Source: Lentibacillus daqui (GTDB lineage Bacteria; Bacillota; Bacilli; Bacillales; Amphibacillaceae). Taken from it: a stretch of DNA of 64,000 bases. The notes beneath the pieces are model-generated. The model saw nothing but the letters and a program-made list of their open reading frames with translations, was not told the origin of the DNA and did no database searches. Positions 26,806-35,603 of the stretch are shown here, piece by piece. The stretch covers positions 496,001 to 560,000 of the forward strand of contig NZ_CP114176.1 of assembly GCF_027186265.1 (NCBI RefSeq), in the 5' to 3' direction. The position numbers were made by a program, and so were the translations under genes. The stretch's first letter is position 1. Every line of letters starts with the position of its first letter.

Positions 26806-27045
26806 AAGTTAAGAAAGTATAAAAATCAACTTGCGTCCAGCTTATGCCAGAATAGGCTCCGTCCGGCTCCAGCGCCCAGCGGCTAGCAAACTTCAGGCTT
26901 CTTCCTACGATAAGTCAACATCGGTTCGCTTCCAGCTTACCGTGTTTCCTTTATCTCGTCAGAACCCTTCCAGTTTGTACGCCGCTAACCGGGCGCTTCC
27001 GCCTTTGGTTCAATTTTTTGGGACTATCGTGTTTGAAATTCTGCA
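26806..27045. repeat. Dispersed intergenic repeat of Oceanobacillus/Virgibacillus type
   Basis: Begins AAGTTAAGAAAGTATAAAAA (also present at 23633) and continues with GGCTCCAGCGCCCAGCGGCT, CTTCTTCCTACGATAAGTC, CGTGTTTCCTTTATCTCG and CCGCTAACCGGGCGCTTCCG. I remember near-identical blocks as multi-copy intergenic elements in Oceanobacillus and relatives. It has GC-rich inverted pieces (CGCCCAGCGGCTAGC against GCCGCTAACCGGGCG) and no convincing reading frame. A 17-base piece recurs at 12535. It ends just upstream of the hsp20 promoter and CIRCE. Confidence 0.65.
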
Positions 27046-27067
27046 CACGTGGTAAACATTAAATAGA

Positions 27068-27094
27068 TTAGCACTCGACCCGGAAGAGTGCTAA
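27068..27094 (+). promoter_or_regulatory. CIRCE operator (HrcA binding site)
   Basis: Perfect consensus: TTAGCACTC, a 9-base spacer, GAGTGCTAA, placed 34 bases before the hsp20 start codon. CIRCE is bound by the heat-shock repressor HrcA, which normally controls groESL and dnaK operons. Its presence here puts this small heat-shock gene in the same class. Confidence 0.95.
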
Positions 27095-27127
27095 AAACCA
27101 AAATCTGTTCAAAAGGAGTGGTTAACA

Positions 27128-27583
27128 ATGGCATTAGTTCCTTTTAACAACAGGAAAAATCGGAGTGTAGTCAATGCGAGTCCTTGGAATCCGATCAACA
27201 TGATTGATGACTTCTTTAACGATTCATGGTTTCAGAACAGAAATCTCGTAACGGATCCGTTTAAAGTGGATGTAAAAGAAACGGATAACGAGTATTTGGT
27301 TGAAGCAGAAGTTCCGGGAGTGAAAAAAGAGGATATTGATCTTCGTTTAAACGACGGCAGGCTTTCGATTGTTGTCAACAGAAAAGAAAACGTCGAAGAA
27401 AAAGGCAAAGATGACTCGTATATTCACAGAGAGAGACGGTATGACACAATGCAGCGTTCCTTATATCTGGGCAATGTTAAACCCGATGAGGTAAGTGCAA
27501 AACTGGAGGATGGATTGCTGCAAATTACAGTGCCTAAAGACGAACAACAATCCGATAATGCCCGTAAAATTGACATTACGTGA
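27128..27583 (+). CDS. Hsp20/alpha-crystallin family small heat-shock protein
   Basis: ATP-independent holdase chaperone of 151 residues. The alpha-crystallin domain runs from about residue 45 to 140 (DPFKVDVKETDNEYLVEAEV, YIHRERRYDTMQRSLYL, the end strand LEDGLLQITVPK); the N-terminal arm is short with NPINMIDDFFND. The ribosome site AAAAGGAGTGG lies within a GTTCAAAAGGAG repeat copy. Regulation by HrcA is indicated by the upstream CIRCE. Confidence 0.95.
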   Translation: MALVPFNNRKNRSVVNASPWNPINMIDDFFNDSWFQNRNLVTDPFKVDVKETDNEYLVEAEVPGVKKEDIDLRLNDGRLSIVVNRKENVEEKGKDDSYIHRERRYDTMQRSLYLGNVKPDEVSAKLEDGLLQITVPKDEQQSDNARKIDIT

Positions 27584-27666
27584 GCTGCTGTTAACCGTCA
27601 CCCTTCAAACATTAAAAGAAGCAGGGATGGGTCACAGGTACCCGATTATATTCCCTTTTCTGAATA

Positions 27667-27698
27667 AAAAAACGGCCTGAATATGGCCGTTTTTTTAT
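27667..27698 (+). terminator. Terminator downstream of hsp20
   Basis: Stem AAAACGGCC / GGCCGTTTT, loop TGAATAT, followed by a T run; about 85 bases after the stop codon. Confidence 0.88.
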
Positions 27699-27936
27699 AC
27701 CAGAATTTTTGGGCTAAACGCTATTTTAAAGCCCGATTAAGGCGATGACTAATTTTGTACTGAATGATATCAGCCTAGCTCGAATGATCCAAAATTAATC
27801 CAGGTAATTGATAGGACATATTGACATGATTTGGGAACGTAAATAAAGAATCAACTTTGCGCTTTAACACATAGTATAATTAGCTATCCTTTTTTGAACA
27901 TCCTCTGAAATGATTTTTTAAATGGAGGCTAACCCT

Positions 27937-28650
27937 ATGCTAACTAAAAAGCAATTAAATACATGTAAAAACGCCCTTACCGAACGGCAAAATGAACTGA
28001 TTAAGCAGGTGCAGGATCATTTCGGTCTGCAGTTTGAGTTTGCCCAGGAATCGATTGGGGAACTATCCAATTATGATAATCACCCGGCAGATCATGGGAC
28101 CGGTTTGTTTGAACGCGGAAAAGACCTCGCATTAAATGAGCATGCGGAAAGGGAATTGGAAGAGATTAATGAAGCATTACATGCAATTGAACAGGGAACC
28201 TATGGCATTTGTAGTAAATGTGGCAGGGACATCCCTTTTGAACGGTTGGAGGCGGTTCCAACGACTGATGTTTGTATGAAGCATGCGTCGGACCATACAT
28301 TTAACCGTGAACGGCCAATTGAAGAAGAAGTATACAGTTCGCATATCAACCCGAACAAACGTGGGGATGAAGTGGAAACAGAATATGACGCGGAAGACGC
28401 CTGGCAAGATGTGAACCGCTATGGAACATCTGATACTCCTTCTGACATTTATGACGATCAGGAGAATTACGATCAGGTTTATCCAAATAGTGACGAAAAC
28501 CGGGGAAGTGCAGAGGACATTGAAAGCTTCCTATCCGCCGATATTTATGGTAAATACGATGGCGTTACTCCAAACCATAACCGGTATGAAAAGCGCTATA
28601 ATGAAGCGGAAAACGATTACCAGGACGATGGTTACAACGAGAATGAATAA
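27937..28650 (+). CDS. yteA: YteA/DksA-TraR zinc-finger type regulator
   Basis: Protein of 237 residues: an N-terminal coiled coil of about 90 residues, then a DksA/TraR zinc-finger segment YGICSKCGRDIPFERLEAVP with the second half TTDVCMKH (Cys/His ligands as in YteA). A long acidic, Asp/Tyr/Asn-rich C-terminal tail follows. YteA proteins are linked to sporulation and stress in Bacillus; molecular function is unproven. Start ATG 27937 after ATGGAGGCTAACCCT. A terminator directly follows. Confidence 0.88.
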   Translation: MLTKKQLNTCKNALTERQNELIKQVQDHFGLQFEFAQESIGELSNYDNHPADHGTGLFERGKDLALNEHAERELEEINEALHAIEQGTYGICSKCGRDIPFERLEAVPTTDVCMKHASDHTFNRERPIEEEVYSSHINPNKRGDEVETEYDAEDAWQDVNRYGTSDTPSDIYDDQENYDQVYPNSDENRGSAEDIESFLSADIYGKYDGVTPNHNRYEKRYNEAENDYQDDGYNENE

Positions 28651-28651
28651 G

Positions 28652-28685
28652 AAAAACGCACAAGTTGATTGCTTGTGCGTTTTTC
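28652..28685 (+). terminator. Terminator of yteA
   Basis: Stem AAAAACGCACAAG / CTTGTGCGTTTTT with a 6-base loop; symmetrical, so it can also end the convergent gene. Confidence 0.9.
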
Positions 28686-28710
28686 TTATAGGGGCCTGGG
28701 TGGGATTTCT

Positions 28711-29517
28711 TTAATAACTGCCAAACCCATCCAGCATACTGCTAAGCACAGAGTCAATGAGTGTTTCGGCAAAGGATTGTAAAAAGAAGCTGCAAACAAG
28801 TAAGGAAATAAAGTAAATGGCCATTAAAATATAAATCCGGTCAAATCCGTTTGCAGGCTGCTCCAATAAAATAAGTGTCGGGATAATCATTAATGCACCA
28901 ATCATGCTTAGCAAAATGAATGCTCCGGATAAGGAAGACAGGCCGATGAAAGCAATAATAAATCCTGCCACATATAATAACAAATACGGGATTAGGTAGG
29001 CACCATATTTAGCCAGTGCATCGGCATAGGTAATCTGCTGTGCAACAATCTTACCACCTGCCAAAGTTAACGCAGCAACAACGAGGAATAATAAGATAAA
29101 TTCAACAAATGGTAACACAAAGGTTGTAAAAAATGTAAAGTCAGGCTCACCAAAATAGCCGCTGGAGAAGGCATGGAATGTGAGGTGAACACCTAAGGCA
29201 AGGAGGAGAGCAAATATAACGATCGTCACAATACTGGAAACCAGATCATTGCTATTCGCATGTTTTGCTTCGCTCGGTTTTTTGAGTAAGGTAACAAAAA
29301 AATGCCCAAAATCGGCGCCTGCTGTTTTTAGCTTCTCAATTGTTTCGTTTTGTCTGACTTGTTCCGGTTGTTCATTATTTGCGGTCGATTGTTGCTGTTC
29401 GGTCGTATACATGGTTGGATCCTGTGTCGGGATTGATTCAGTGTCTGACAGTTGAGCCCCACAGTTTGTGCAAAATTTTCCCTGCTCTATTTCTTGTCCG
29501 CAATTTGGACAATGCAT
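28711..29517 (-). CDS. Zinc-ribbon membrane protein
   Basis: Protein of 268 residues: an N-terminal double-CxxC zinc ribbon (CPNCGQEIEQGKFCTNCG), a Gln/Thr/Asn-rich linker to about residue 60, then about six hydrophobic helices resembling Yip1-type or DUF6574 membrane domains (LAGGKIVAQQITYADALAKY). Such proteins are common in Bacilli and their role is unknown. GGAAGTGATAAC precedes the ATG. It is a single gene between yteA and htrA. Confidence 0.8.
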   Translation of the reverse strand: MHCPNCGQEIEQGKFCTNCGAQLSDTESIPTQDPTMYTTEQQQSTANNEQPEQVRQNETIEKLKTAGADFGHFFVTLLKKPSEAKHANSNDLVSSIVTIVIFALLLALGVHLTFHAFSSGYFGEPDFTFFTTFVLPFVEFILLFLVVAALTLAGGKIVAQQITYADALAKYGAYLIPYLLLYVAGFIIAFIGLSSLSGAFILLSMIGALMIIPTLILLEQPANGFDRIYILMAIYFISLLVCSFFLQSFAETLIDSVLSSMLDGFGSY

Positions 29518-29614
29518 GTTATCACTTCCTTTGACATATTTACGAAAATTATCCGCATGATCTTTTTTTAAAAGCTGGGGTGCGCGTATATTATTAATTA
29601 TATCGGTCTGCCAC

Positions 29615-29661
29615 CCAAAAAAGAAGGGAAACCTCCTTTTTAAAATGGATAGGTTTCCCTT
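29615..29661 (-). terminator. Terminator of the htrA-like gene
   Basis: Stem AAGGGAAACCT / AGGTTTCCCTT (29624-29661), with a T run (CTTTTTTGGG) after it on the minus strand; 17 bases beyond the protease stop codon. Confidence 0.85.
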
Positions 29662-29677
29662 AATGGATGGAGATAGA

Positions 29678-31018
29678 TTATTGTTCCTGTTCCAGGCGTT
29701 TGGACAATGTCAGTTCTACTGTGTTTGGTTTGCCATTTTGATATACTTCCAATTTAATGGTATCTCCAACGTTTGTCTCTGAGTACATATATTTTCGTAA
29801 ATCCAAAATAGATTTAACTTCTTTATCGTTTATTTTGGTAATAACATCAAACTGATTTAAGCCGGCTTTATCAGCAGGTGATCCAGGTTCAATATTTGCA
29901 ACAACCATCCCGTGGTCGACGTCTTTAGGAAGTTTGATATTTTGTTGATATTGCGGCGGAACCTCATCAAGTGCAGCAGTGCTAACCCCAATGAATGGAC
30001 GTTCGATTTTGCCTTTTTTCTCCAGATCCTTCATAATTGGCATGGCGGAATCAATTGGAATCGCAAATCCTATCCCCTCGACCGATTGCTGGGCAATTTT
30101 CATCGAATTAATGCCGATCACTTCACCGTCACTGTTGACAAGTGCGCCACCACTGTTCCCCGGATTAATTGCCGCGTCAGTTTGGATAACCTCTGTTGAC
30201 CAGTCAGGCTGGTTATCTCCGTTGGTATCAATTTTTATATTTCGTTCCAGTCCACTAATAATGCCTTTGGTCACGGAACCAGAGAATTCCATGCCTAACG
30301 GGTTACCAATCGCGATGACAGTGTCTCCCACTTCTAAATCACCGGACTTGCCGATTTTTGCGACCGTATCAATCTTGCTGCCATCAACCTGTAAAACTGC
30401 CAGATCGGTGAGCGTATCGGTTCCTAATACTTTTGCTTTTAGTTTATGATCGTCATCCAGTGAAACATCGACTTCAGACGCACCATTTACCACATGGTTG
30501 TTTGTAACAATGTAGGCTTTGCCGTTTTCTTTCTTGTAAATAATGCCAGATCCTGAACCAGCTTCCTGACTTGGCTCCCAATCACTTATTTGCTTCTTGT
30601 TAATCACACCAACAACTGTCTTGGAAGCCTCACTAATATCGGAGGCAACATCCGCATCATCAGAAGCAACGGTATTGGAAATGGCTGGTGTTGTTTCTTG
30701 ATCTTCCGCTTGACTGGATCCGCTGTTGCTGTTGGCCTCTTGGTTTGTACCAGTAGGAATGACGTTTGTCAGAAATAAAGCTGCGACAATCACCGCCGAA
30801 ATGATTCCGCCGACAAGCCCGCTTAATAGTGGGTGGGATGATTTGGGTTTCGGCTCTTTTGGCGGTGTTTGTTTTGGTCTTCTCGTAATTCCCGGGCCTT
30901 TTTCTGATTGGTTATCATAAAATTGATCATGACTTTGCTTTGACTGGCTGTCAGTATTTTGATTATCCGTTGGTTGTTGCTGATTTTGCTGTTCATTGTG
31001 CTCATCACGATAATCCAT
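29678..31018 (-). CDS. htrB: HtrA-type membrane-anchored serine protease
   Basis: Quality-control protease/chaperone of 446 residues acting on the outer face of the membrane. A Q/N-rich cytoplasmic N-terminus is followed by one transmembrane anchor (LLSGLVGGIISAVIVAALFL), then a trypsin-like domain with catalytic His in TNNHVVNGA, Asp in TDLAVLQVD and Ser in NPGNSGGALVN. A single PDZ domain follows (GMVVANIEPGSPADKAGL). Start ATG 31018 follows GAGGGTGATAAAT. Divergent placement next to cssRS is the same as htrB in B. subtilis, hence the symbol; htrA would be equally valid. Confidence 0.92.
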   Translation of the reverse strand: MDYRDEHNEQQNQQQPTDNQNTDSQSKQSHDQFYDNQSEKGPGITRRPKQTPPKEPKPKSSHPLLSGLVGGIISAVIVAALFLTNVIPTGTNQEANSNSGSSQAEDQETTPAISNTVASDDADVASDISEASKTVVGVINKKQISDWEPSQEAGSGSGIIYKKENGKAYIVTNNHVVNGASEVDVSLDDDHKLKAKVLGTDTLTDLAVLQVDGSKIDTVAKIGKSGDLEVGDTVIAIGNPLGMEFSGSVTKGIISGLERNIKIDTNGDNQPDWSTEVIQTDAAINPGNSGGALVNSDGEVIGINSMKIAQQSVEGIGFAIPIDSAMPIMKDLEKKGKIERPFIGVSTAALDEVPPQYQQNIKLPKDVDHGMVVANIEPGSPADKAGLNQFDVITKINDKEVKSILDLRKYMYSETNVGDTIKLEVYQNGKPNTVELTLSKRLEQEQ

Positions 31019-31089
31019 ATTTATCACCCTCTAATATCTAAGTAATAATTTCTATATTATCATTATAATTGCCTGCCTTGGAAGAAATT

Positions 31090-31308
31090 AAGTATAAATG
31101 TAGAAAAAGTGTGTAATAGTGCTCCACATTGTCCAGGCCCGAAGCAATCAGGAACTTACGAACTGCTTATCCCGCATTCATGTATCATTTGCACATACAT
31201 GGGGAAGGAAAAATACAGCCTGTTAATAAGTGATCTGCTTTTTGCTTTTCATTGTTCATATTCCCCATTTTGTGTAAAAATAAAAGTGTAAATGTAGAAA
31301 GTGGGTAA
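31090..31308. promoter_or_regulatory. Divergent htr/cssRS control region with a pair of direct repeats
   Basis: AAGTATAAATGTAGAAA at 31090 recurs as AAGTGTAAATGTAGAAA at 31283, about 193 bases apart, one copy near each gene of the divergent pair. They are candidate CssR sites, or the edges of a small duplication or insertion. Downstream, just before the cssR ribosome site, lies GGGACGCGGTGCCTGTCCCC, a GC-rich imperfect hairpin. No functional assignment is proven. Confidence 0.4.
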
Positions 31309-31356
31309 AGCGGGACGCGGTGCCTGTCCCCCCGTCCCACAAAGGAGGTATATGAA

Positions 31357-32043
31357 TTGGGTTATCATATTGGTGTGGTGGAGGATGATTCGAATATTCA
31401 AAATATCGTTTCTGCCTATTTGAAAAAGGAAGGGTTTATGGTGACGATTCATGATACGGCGGAGAAGGCATTGGAATTATGGGAAACACAACCACCGGAT
31501 ATGTGGATTTTAGATATTATGCTCCCGGGAATGGACGGGTATGATTTTTGCAAACGAATTCGGCAAGAGAGTGAGGTGCCAATTATTATTATTTCGGCTA
31601 AAGATGAAGAAGTGGATAAAATATTGGGGCTTGAACTTGGCAGTGATGATTATTTAACGAAGCCATTTAGCCCCCGGGAATTAGTGGCTCGTGTGAAGCG
31701 GCTGTTGAAACGCTCCAACTTGGTTATGGACGCAAATGACCCTGTTCAGGACAAGGTAACAGTGGATAATCTGGTTATTTATAAAGGGGATCGTCTGGTG
31801 TTCTGGAATGGGCTCGAGCAGGAAGTAACAACCAAGGAGTTCGATATGCTGTTACTATTTGCAGAAAATGTGAACCGGGCCTTTTCCCGGGAGGAATTAT
31901 TGATTCAAGTCTGGGGCAGCGATTATTTTGGCAGTGATCGTGCGGTAGATGACCTGGTGAAACGAATTCGCAAAAAATTGAAGGATATCCAATTGGAAAC
32001 TGTTTGGGGCTACGGATATCGCCTTCGTTCTGAAGAGGAATAG
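31357..32043 (+). CDS. cssR: Secretion-stress response regulator CssR
   Basis: OmpR-family regulator of 228 residues. The receiver has VVEDDSNI, the phosphoacceptor in WILDIMLPGMDGY and K in YLTKPFSPREL. The C-terminal winged helix has TTKEFDMLLLFAENVN and VDDLVKRIRKKL. It resembles B. subtilis CssR along its length, including the WGSDYFGSDR block. TTG start at 31357 after AAAGGAGG; an ATG 5 bases earlier is out of frame. It activates htr genes when misfolded secreted proteins accumulate. Confidence 0.92.
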   Translation: MGYHIGVVEDDSNIQNIVSAYLKKEGFMVTIHDTAEKALELWETQPPDMWILDIMLPGMDGYDFCKRIRQESEVPIIIISAKDEEVDKILGLELGSDDYLTKPFSPRELVARVKRLLKRSNLVMDANDPVQDKVTVDNLVIYKGDRLVFWNGLEQEVTTKEFDMLLLFAENVNRAFSREELLIQVWGSDYFGSDRAVDDLVKRIRKKLKDIQLETVWGYGYRLRSEEE

Positions 32044-32045
32044 CA

Positions 32046-33386
32046 ATGAAACTGCAAAATCAATTAAACGTTGCGTTTACGACATTACTACTGGTCATTT
32101 TGGCTGTTACGGGATTTGTTATTTATTCCTTGATCCTCGATTTGCTTGTACAAGATGAACAGCGGCAATTGAAACAAAAAGGGGAGATTCTTGTCAGTAT
32201 TTTAAATGATGAGGACAGTTCCCAGCAAAACATTGAACAGTTCAGTGATTTTTTGGAGGATAAGGATTTACAATTATTTTTGTATGATCGTGCACATAAT
32301 CAGGTGCTGGACTCGACCATGTCACAACAGGTTGCCGCCGGATTTTTCCGGAACAATAATTTTGCCGACGAATCGAAGCAATTATGGGAATATAGCAATG
32401 ATAAATACGTTACCTCAAGAATTCTGTTTTATCCAAAAAGCACCGGTCTGGAACTGATCCTGTTAACCCCGCTCAAGGATTTGCAGGCTGTCCAGCATAA
32501 TTATATTCAACGGCTGCTGGTCGTGTTCCTGATTGGGGCGGTGGCTGCGATTATATTGAGTTATTTTTTGACCAACAAACTGGTTACCCCATTAACGAAA
32601 TTAAAATGGCAGTTAAAGAAAATTGAAAAGCGGCAATTTGACCAGATTGAACGCATTCAGGCGACGGGGGAAATTAAGGAGGTTGAACAAAGTGTGTACG
32701 AAATGGCTGGTGAATTGCAGCGCTATATGAAAACACAGCAAGCCTTCTTCCAAAATGCCAGTCACGAGTTGAAAACGCCATTAATGACCATTCAAGGCTA
32801 TGCAGAGGGAATCCACGATCGTATATTTAATGAGCAAGATGAAAAAAAAGGCCTGGAAATCATGGTCAAAGAGGTCAAACGACTAAAAAAGATTATTAAT
32901 GAGATGATATTACTAGCCAAGTTGGACAGTGAACAAACAAGCTACCAGCCGGAAAAGATAGCTGTTCGCGAATTGATCGATCAGGTTCTGGAACGGGCAT
33001 TGCCATTGGTGAATGAACAGGGAGTTACGATTGAAGATCATGTAGAACCGGAGACGATGATTGTTGCCGATCAGGAGATGTTACTTCGGGCGTTGTTAAA
33101 TATCACCTTTAATGGAATCCGTCATGCCAACTCCAGGGTAGAGATTCATGTTACCAAACAGGCAAACAATACCTTCATAACCGTTGAGGATGACGGGGAA
33201 GGGATAGCGGAGGAATTAATTCCGCATATTTTTCACCGGTTTGTGAAAGGGAAAAATGGCGAAACCGGACTGGGACTCGCAATTGCCAGGGCGATTGTCG
33301 AACAATCCAATGGCAAAATTACGGTTGGTACATCCAGTTTGGGCGGGGCAAAATTTACGTTACAATTTGTCGTTGCAAAAAAGTAG
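32046..33386 (+). CDS. cssS: Secretion-stress sensor kinase CssS
   Basis: Membrane sensor histidine kinase of 446 residues, 2 bases after cssR. Two transmembrane helices (about 8-30 and 160-182) flank a 130-residue extracytoplasmic sensor domain. Then come a HAMP linker, the H box FFQNASHELKTPLMTIQGYAEG, and an ATPase domain with LLNITFNGIRHA, VEDDGEGI and GLGLAIARAI. It senses unfolded secretory proteins at the membrane-wall interface and phosphorylates CssR. Confidence 0.93.
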   Translation: MKLQNQLNVAFTTLLLVILAVTGFVIYSLILDLLVQDEQRQLKQKGEILVSILNDEDSSQQNIEQFSDFLEDKDLQLFLYDRAHNQVLDSTMSQQVAAGFFRNNNFADESKQLWEYSNDKYVTSRILFYPKSTGLELILLTPLKDLQAVQHNYIQRLLVVFLIGAVAAIILSYFLTNKLVTPLTKLKWQLKKIEKRQFDQIERIQATGEIKEVEQSVYEMAGELQRYMKTQQAFFQNASHELKTPLMTIQGYAEGIHDRIFNEQDEKKGLEIMVKEVKRLKKIINEMILLAKLDSEQTSYQPEKIAVRELIDQVLERALPLVNEQGVTIEDHVEPETMIVADQEMLLRALLNITFNGIRHANSRVEIHVTKQANNTFITVEDDGEGIAEELIPHIFHRFVKGKNGETGLGLAIARAIVEQSNGKITVGTSSLGGAKFTLQFVVAKK

Positions 33387-33416
33387 TTTTTTTCGACAGC
33401 ATTTTGTGCTATAATA
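33387..33416 (+). promoter_or_regulatory. Predicted promoter of typA
   Basis: Extended -10 TGCTATAAT (TATAAT at 33410-33415) with only a T-rich -35 region; about 105 bases before the typA start, just after the cssS stop. Confidence 0.6.
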
Positions 33417-33521
33417 GTATGGTTTGAGTCAACCTTATTACAGATGGACGTTAGGGAACGAAACCATTTATTTGGCACTCATTCCGCTAACATAATCGTA
33501 ATAAAAGAGGAGCGTACTTTT

Positions 33522-35351
33522 ATGCAATTAAGAGAAGATATACGAAATATCGCGATAATTGCCCACGTTGACCACGGCAAAACAACACTTGTTGATCAAC
33601 TGTTGAAATACTCGGGTACTTTTCGTGAAAATGAACATGTAGATGAACGTGCAATGGATTCAAATGACCTCGAACGTGAACGCGGGATTACGATTCTGGC
33701 AAAGAATACCGCGATTAATTATAAAGATACAGTCATTAATATTTTAGATACACCAGGTCACGCAGACTTTGGCGGAGAAGTAGAACGAATTATGAAAATG
33801 GTCGATGGAGTTCTGTTAGTGGTTGATGCGTATGAAGGTTGCATGCCGCAGACCCGGTTTGTTTTGAAAAAGGCATTGGAACAAAAATTGACCCCTGTCG
33901 TTATTTTAAATAAAATTGACCGTCCAAACGCTCGCCCAAATGAAGTAATCGATGAAGTATTAGACTTGTTCATCGAACTTGGTGCCGATGAAGATCAGTT
34001 GGAATTTCCGGTTGTTTATGCCTCCGCGTTAAATGGAACGTCTGGTGAGGAACCGGATGATCAGCAGGAAACCATGGATCCGGTTTTCAAAACGATTTTG
34101 GAACAGATTCCGGCTCCGGTTGATAACGTTGATGAACCATTACAATTCCAGGTAACGTTGCTGGATTACAATGATTATGTAGGAAGAATTGGGATCGGCC
34201 GGGTATTCCGTGGAAAAATTAAAGTCGGCCAGCATGTGGTTGTCTTGAAAAAAGATGGAACCCAAAAATCATTCCGCGTGAGCAAACTGTTTGGTTTTAT
34301 CGGACTAAAGCGGATCGAAATCCAGGAAGCAAAAGCTGGTGATATTGTGGCCATTGCAGGTATGGAAGATCTGAATATCGGCGAAACGATTTGCCCTGAG
34401 GATCATCCGGAAGCCTTGCCGATGCTCAGAATTGATGAACCAACATTGCAAATGACTTTTCTGGTAAACAATAGCCCATTTGCCGGTAAGGAAGGAAAAT
34501 ATATAACTTCCAGACGAATTGAAGAACGGTTAATGAAACAGTTGGAAACCGATGTAAGTTTACGTGTCGAACCAACCGAATCACCGGATGCATGGATCGT
34601 ATCTGGCCGTGGTGAATTGCACTTATCGATTTTAATTGAAAACATGCGGCGTGAAGGATTTGAACTGCAACTTTCCAAGCCTAAAGTTATTATTAAGGAA
34701 ATCGATGGTGTATCATGTGAGCCGGTCGAACGGGTGCAAGTCGACATCCCTGAAGAATATACAGGTGGGGTGATGGAATCCCTCGGCGCACGTAAAGGCG
34801 AAATGCTGGATATGGTCAACCATGGAAATGGCCAGGTTCGGATTGATTTTAAAGTTCCATCACGTGGCTTACTTGGCTATACGACCGAATTTATGAGTCA
34901 GACCCACGGATATGGTATTTTAAACCATACCTTTGATTCGTATGAGCCGGTTTACAAAGGCTATGTCGGCGGCCGTCGTGAAGGGGTGCTTGTCGCATTG
35001 GAAAATGGCAAAGCAACCACTTATGGTATTATGCAGTTGGAAGACCGCGGTGTCATTTTCGTTGAGCCAGGAACAGATATTTATGCCGGGATGATCGTTG
35101 GCGAACATAATCGCGAAAATGATCTGACAGTTAATATCACGAAAGAAAAGCATCTGACCAACGTCCGCTCTGCAACAAAAGACCAGACGGCAACCATCCG
35201 CAAAACAAGAAGCATGTCATTGGAGGAAGCAATCGAGTACTTGAATGATGATGAATATTGTGAAGTAACCCCTGAGTACGTTCGCCTGCGCAAGAAAATC
35301 CTGAACAAAAACGAACGGGAAAAAGCAGCAAGACGAGCTAAATTAGGATAA
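33522..35351 (+). CDS. typA: Ribosome-associated GTPase TypA/BipA
   Basis: Translational GTPase of 609 residues that binds the 70S ribosome and helps subunit assembly and growth in cold or stress. G motifs: AHVDHGKTTLVDQL (G1), RGITI (G2), DTPGHADFGGE (G3), NKIDRP (G4). Domains II and III and the BipA-specific C-terminal domain follow (SRGLLGYTTEFMSQTHGYGI). Start ATG 33522 follows AGAGGAGCGTACTTTT and gives the canonical N-terminus MQLREDIRNIAIIAHVDHG. It is monocistronic with a terminator. Confidence 0.97.
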   Translation: MQLREDIRNIAIIAHVDHGKTTLVDQLLKYSGTFRENEHVDERAMDSNDLERERGITILAKNTAINYKDTVINILDTPGHADFGGEVERIMKMVDGVLLVVDAYEGCMPQTRFVLKKALEQKLTPVVILNKIDRPNARPNEVIDEVLDLFIELGADEDQLEFPVVYASALNGTSGEEPDDQQETMDPVFKTILEQIPAPVDNVDEPLQFQVTLLDYNDYVGRIGIGRVFRGKIKVGQHVVVLKKDGTQKSFRVSKLFGFIGLKRIEIQEAKAGDIVAIAGMEDLNIGETICPEDHPEALPMLRIDEPTLQMTFLVNNSPFAGKEGKYITSRRIEERLMKQLETDVSLRVEPTESPDAWIVSGRGELHLSILIENMRREGFELQLSKPKVIIKEIDGVSCEPVERVQVDIPEEYTGGVMESLGARKGEMLDMVNHGNGQVRIDFKVPSRGLLGYTTEFMSQTHGYGILNHTFDSYEPVYKGYVGGRREGVLVALENGKATTYGIMQLEDRGVIFVEPGTDIYAGMIVGEHNRENDLTVNITKEKHLTNVRSATKDQTATIRKTRSMSLEEAIEYLNDDEYCEVTPEYVRLRKKILNKNEREKAARRAKLG

Positions 35352-35359
35352 TTCTCGAA

Positions 35360-35398
35360 CTGGAAGAATGTTTTAAATGGCATTCTTCCGGTTTTTTA
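35360..35398 (+). terminator. Terminator of typA
   Basis: Stem CTGGAAGAATG / CATTCTTCCGG followed by TTTTTT, 9 bases after the stop codon. Confidence 0.9.
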
Positions 35399-35426
35399 TA
35401 TGTATGGCATAAATCAATTTGATCCC

Positions 35427-35570
35427 GGTTGATACACAAGCCCGTGTGGTCGATATCTTCTTGAATCCGGTTGATATCCGCGTCTGGTTGGTCGATATAT
35501 GCCCGAATCCGGTTGATACCCGCGCCCAACCGGTTGATGTAATCTCAAACCTGGTTGATATTCATACGCC
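35427..35570. repeat. Tandem array of seven degenerate 21-bp units
   Basis: GGTTGATA or GGTCGATA starts at 35427, 35448, 35469, 35490, 35511, 35532 and 35553, exactly 21 bases apart; the rest of each unit varies (often CCG/CCC before the next GG). Because 21 is a multiple of 3, two minus-strand frames stay open and would code 7-residue repeats (YQPDSGI, YRPTRRG or INRIRAY, IDQPDAD). Neither has a ribosome site, so I treat the array as a non-coding minisatellite between the typA and ABC-permease terminators. Confidence 0.75.
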
Positions 35571-35603
35571 ACGCCCAATGTCGCCGAACTATAAATAAAA
35601 ATA

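Noticed and set aside
26831..27055. 74-codon ORF upstream of hsp20
   Set aside because: Lies wholly inside the dispersed intergenic repeat and has no ribosome site.
34403..34819. Minus-strand frame of 138 codons inside typA
   Set aside because: Antisense shadow of a highly conserved GTPase gene; no start signals or homology.
35427..35570. Regular repeats as a CRISPR array
   Set aside because: Period is only 21 bases, the repeat part is about 8 bases and units lack unique spacers of 25-40 bases; no cas genes nearby.
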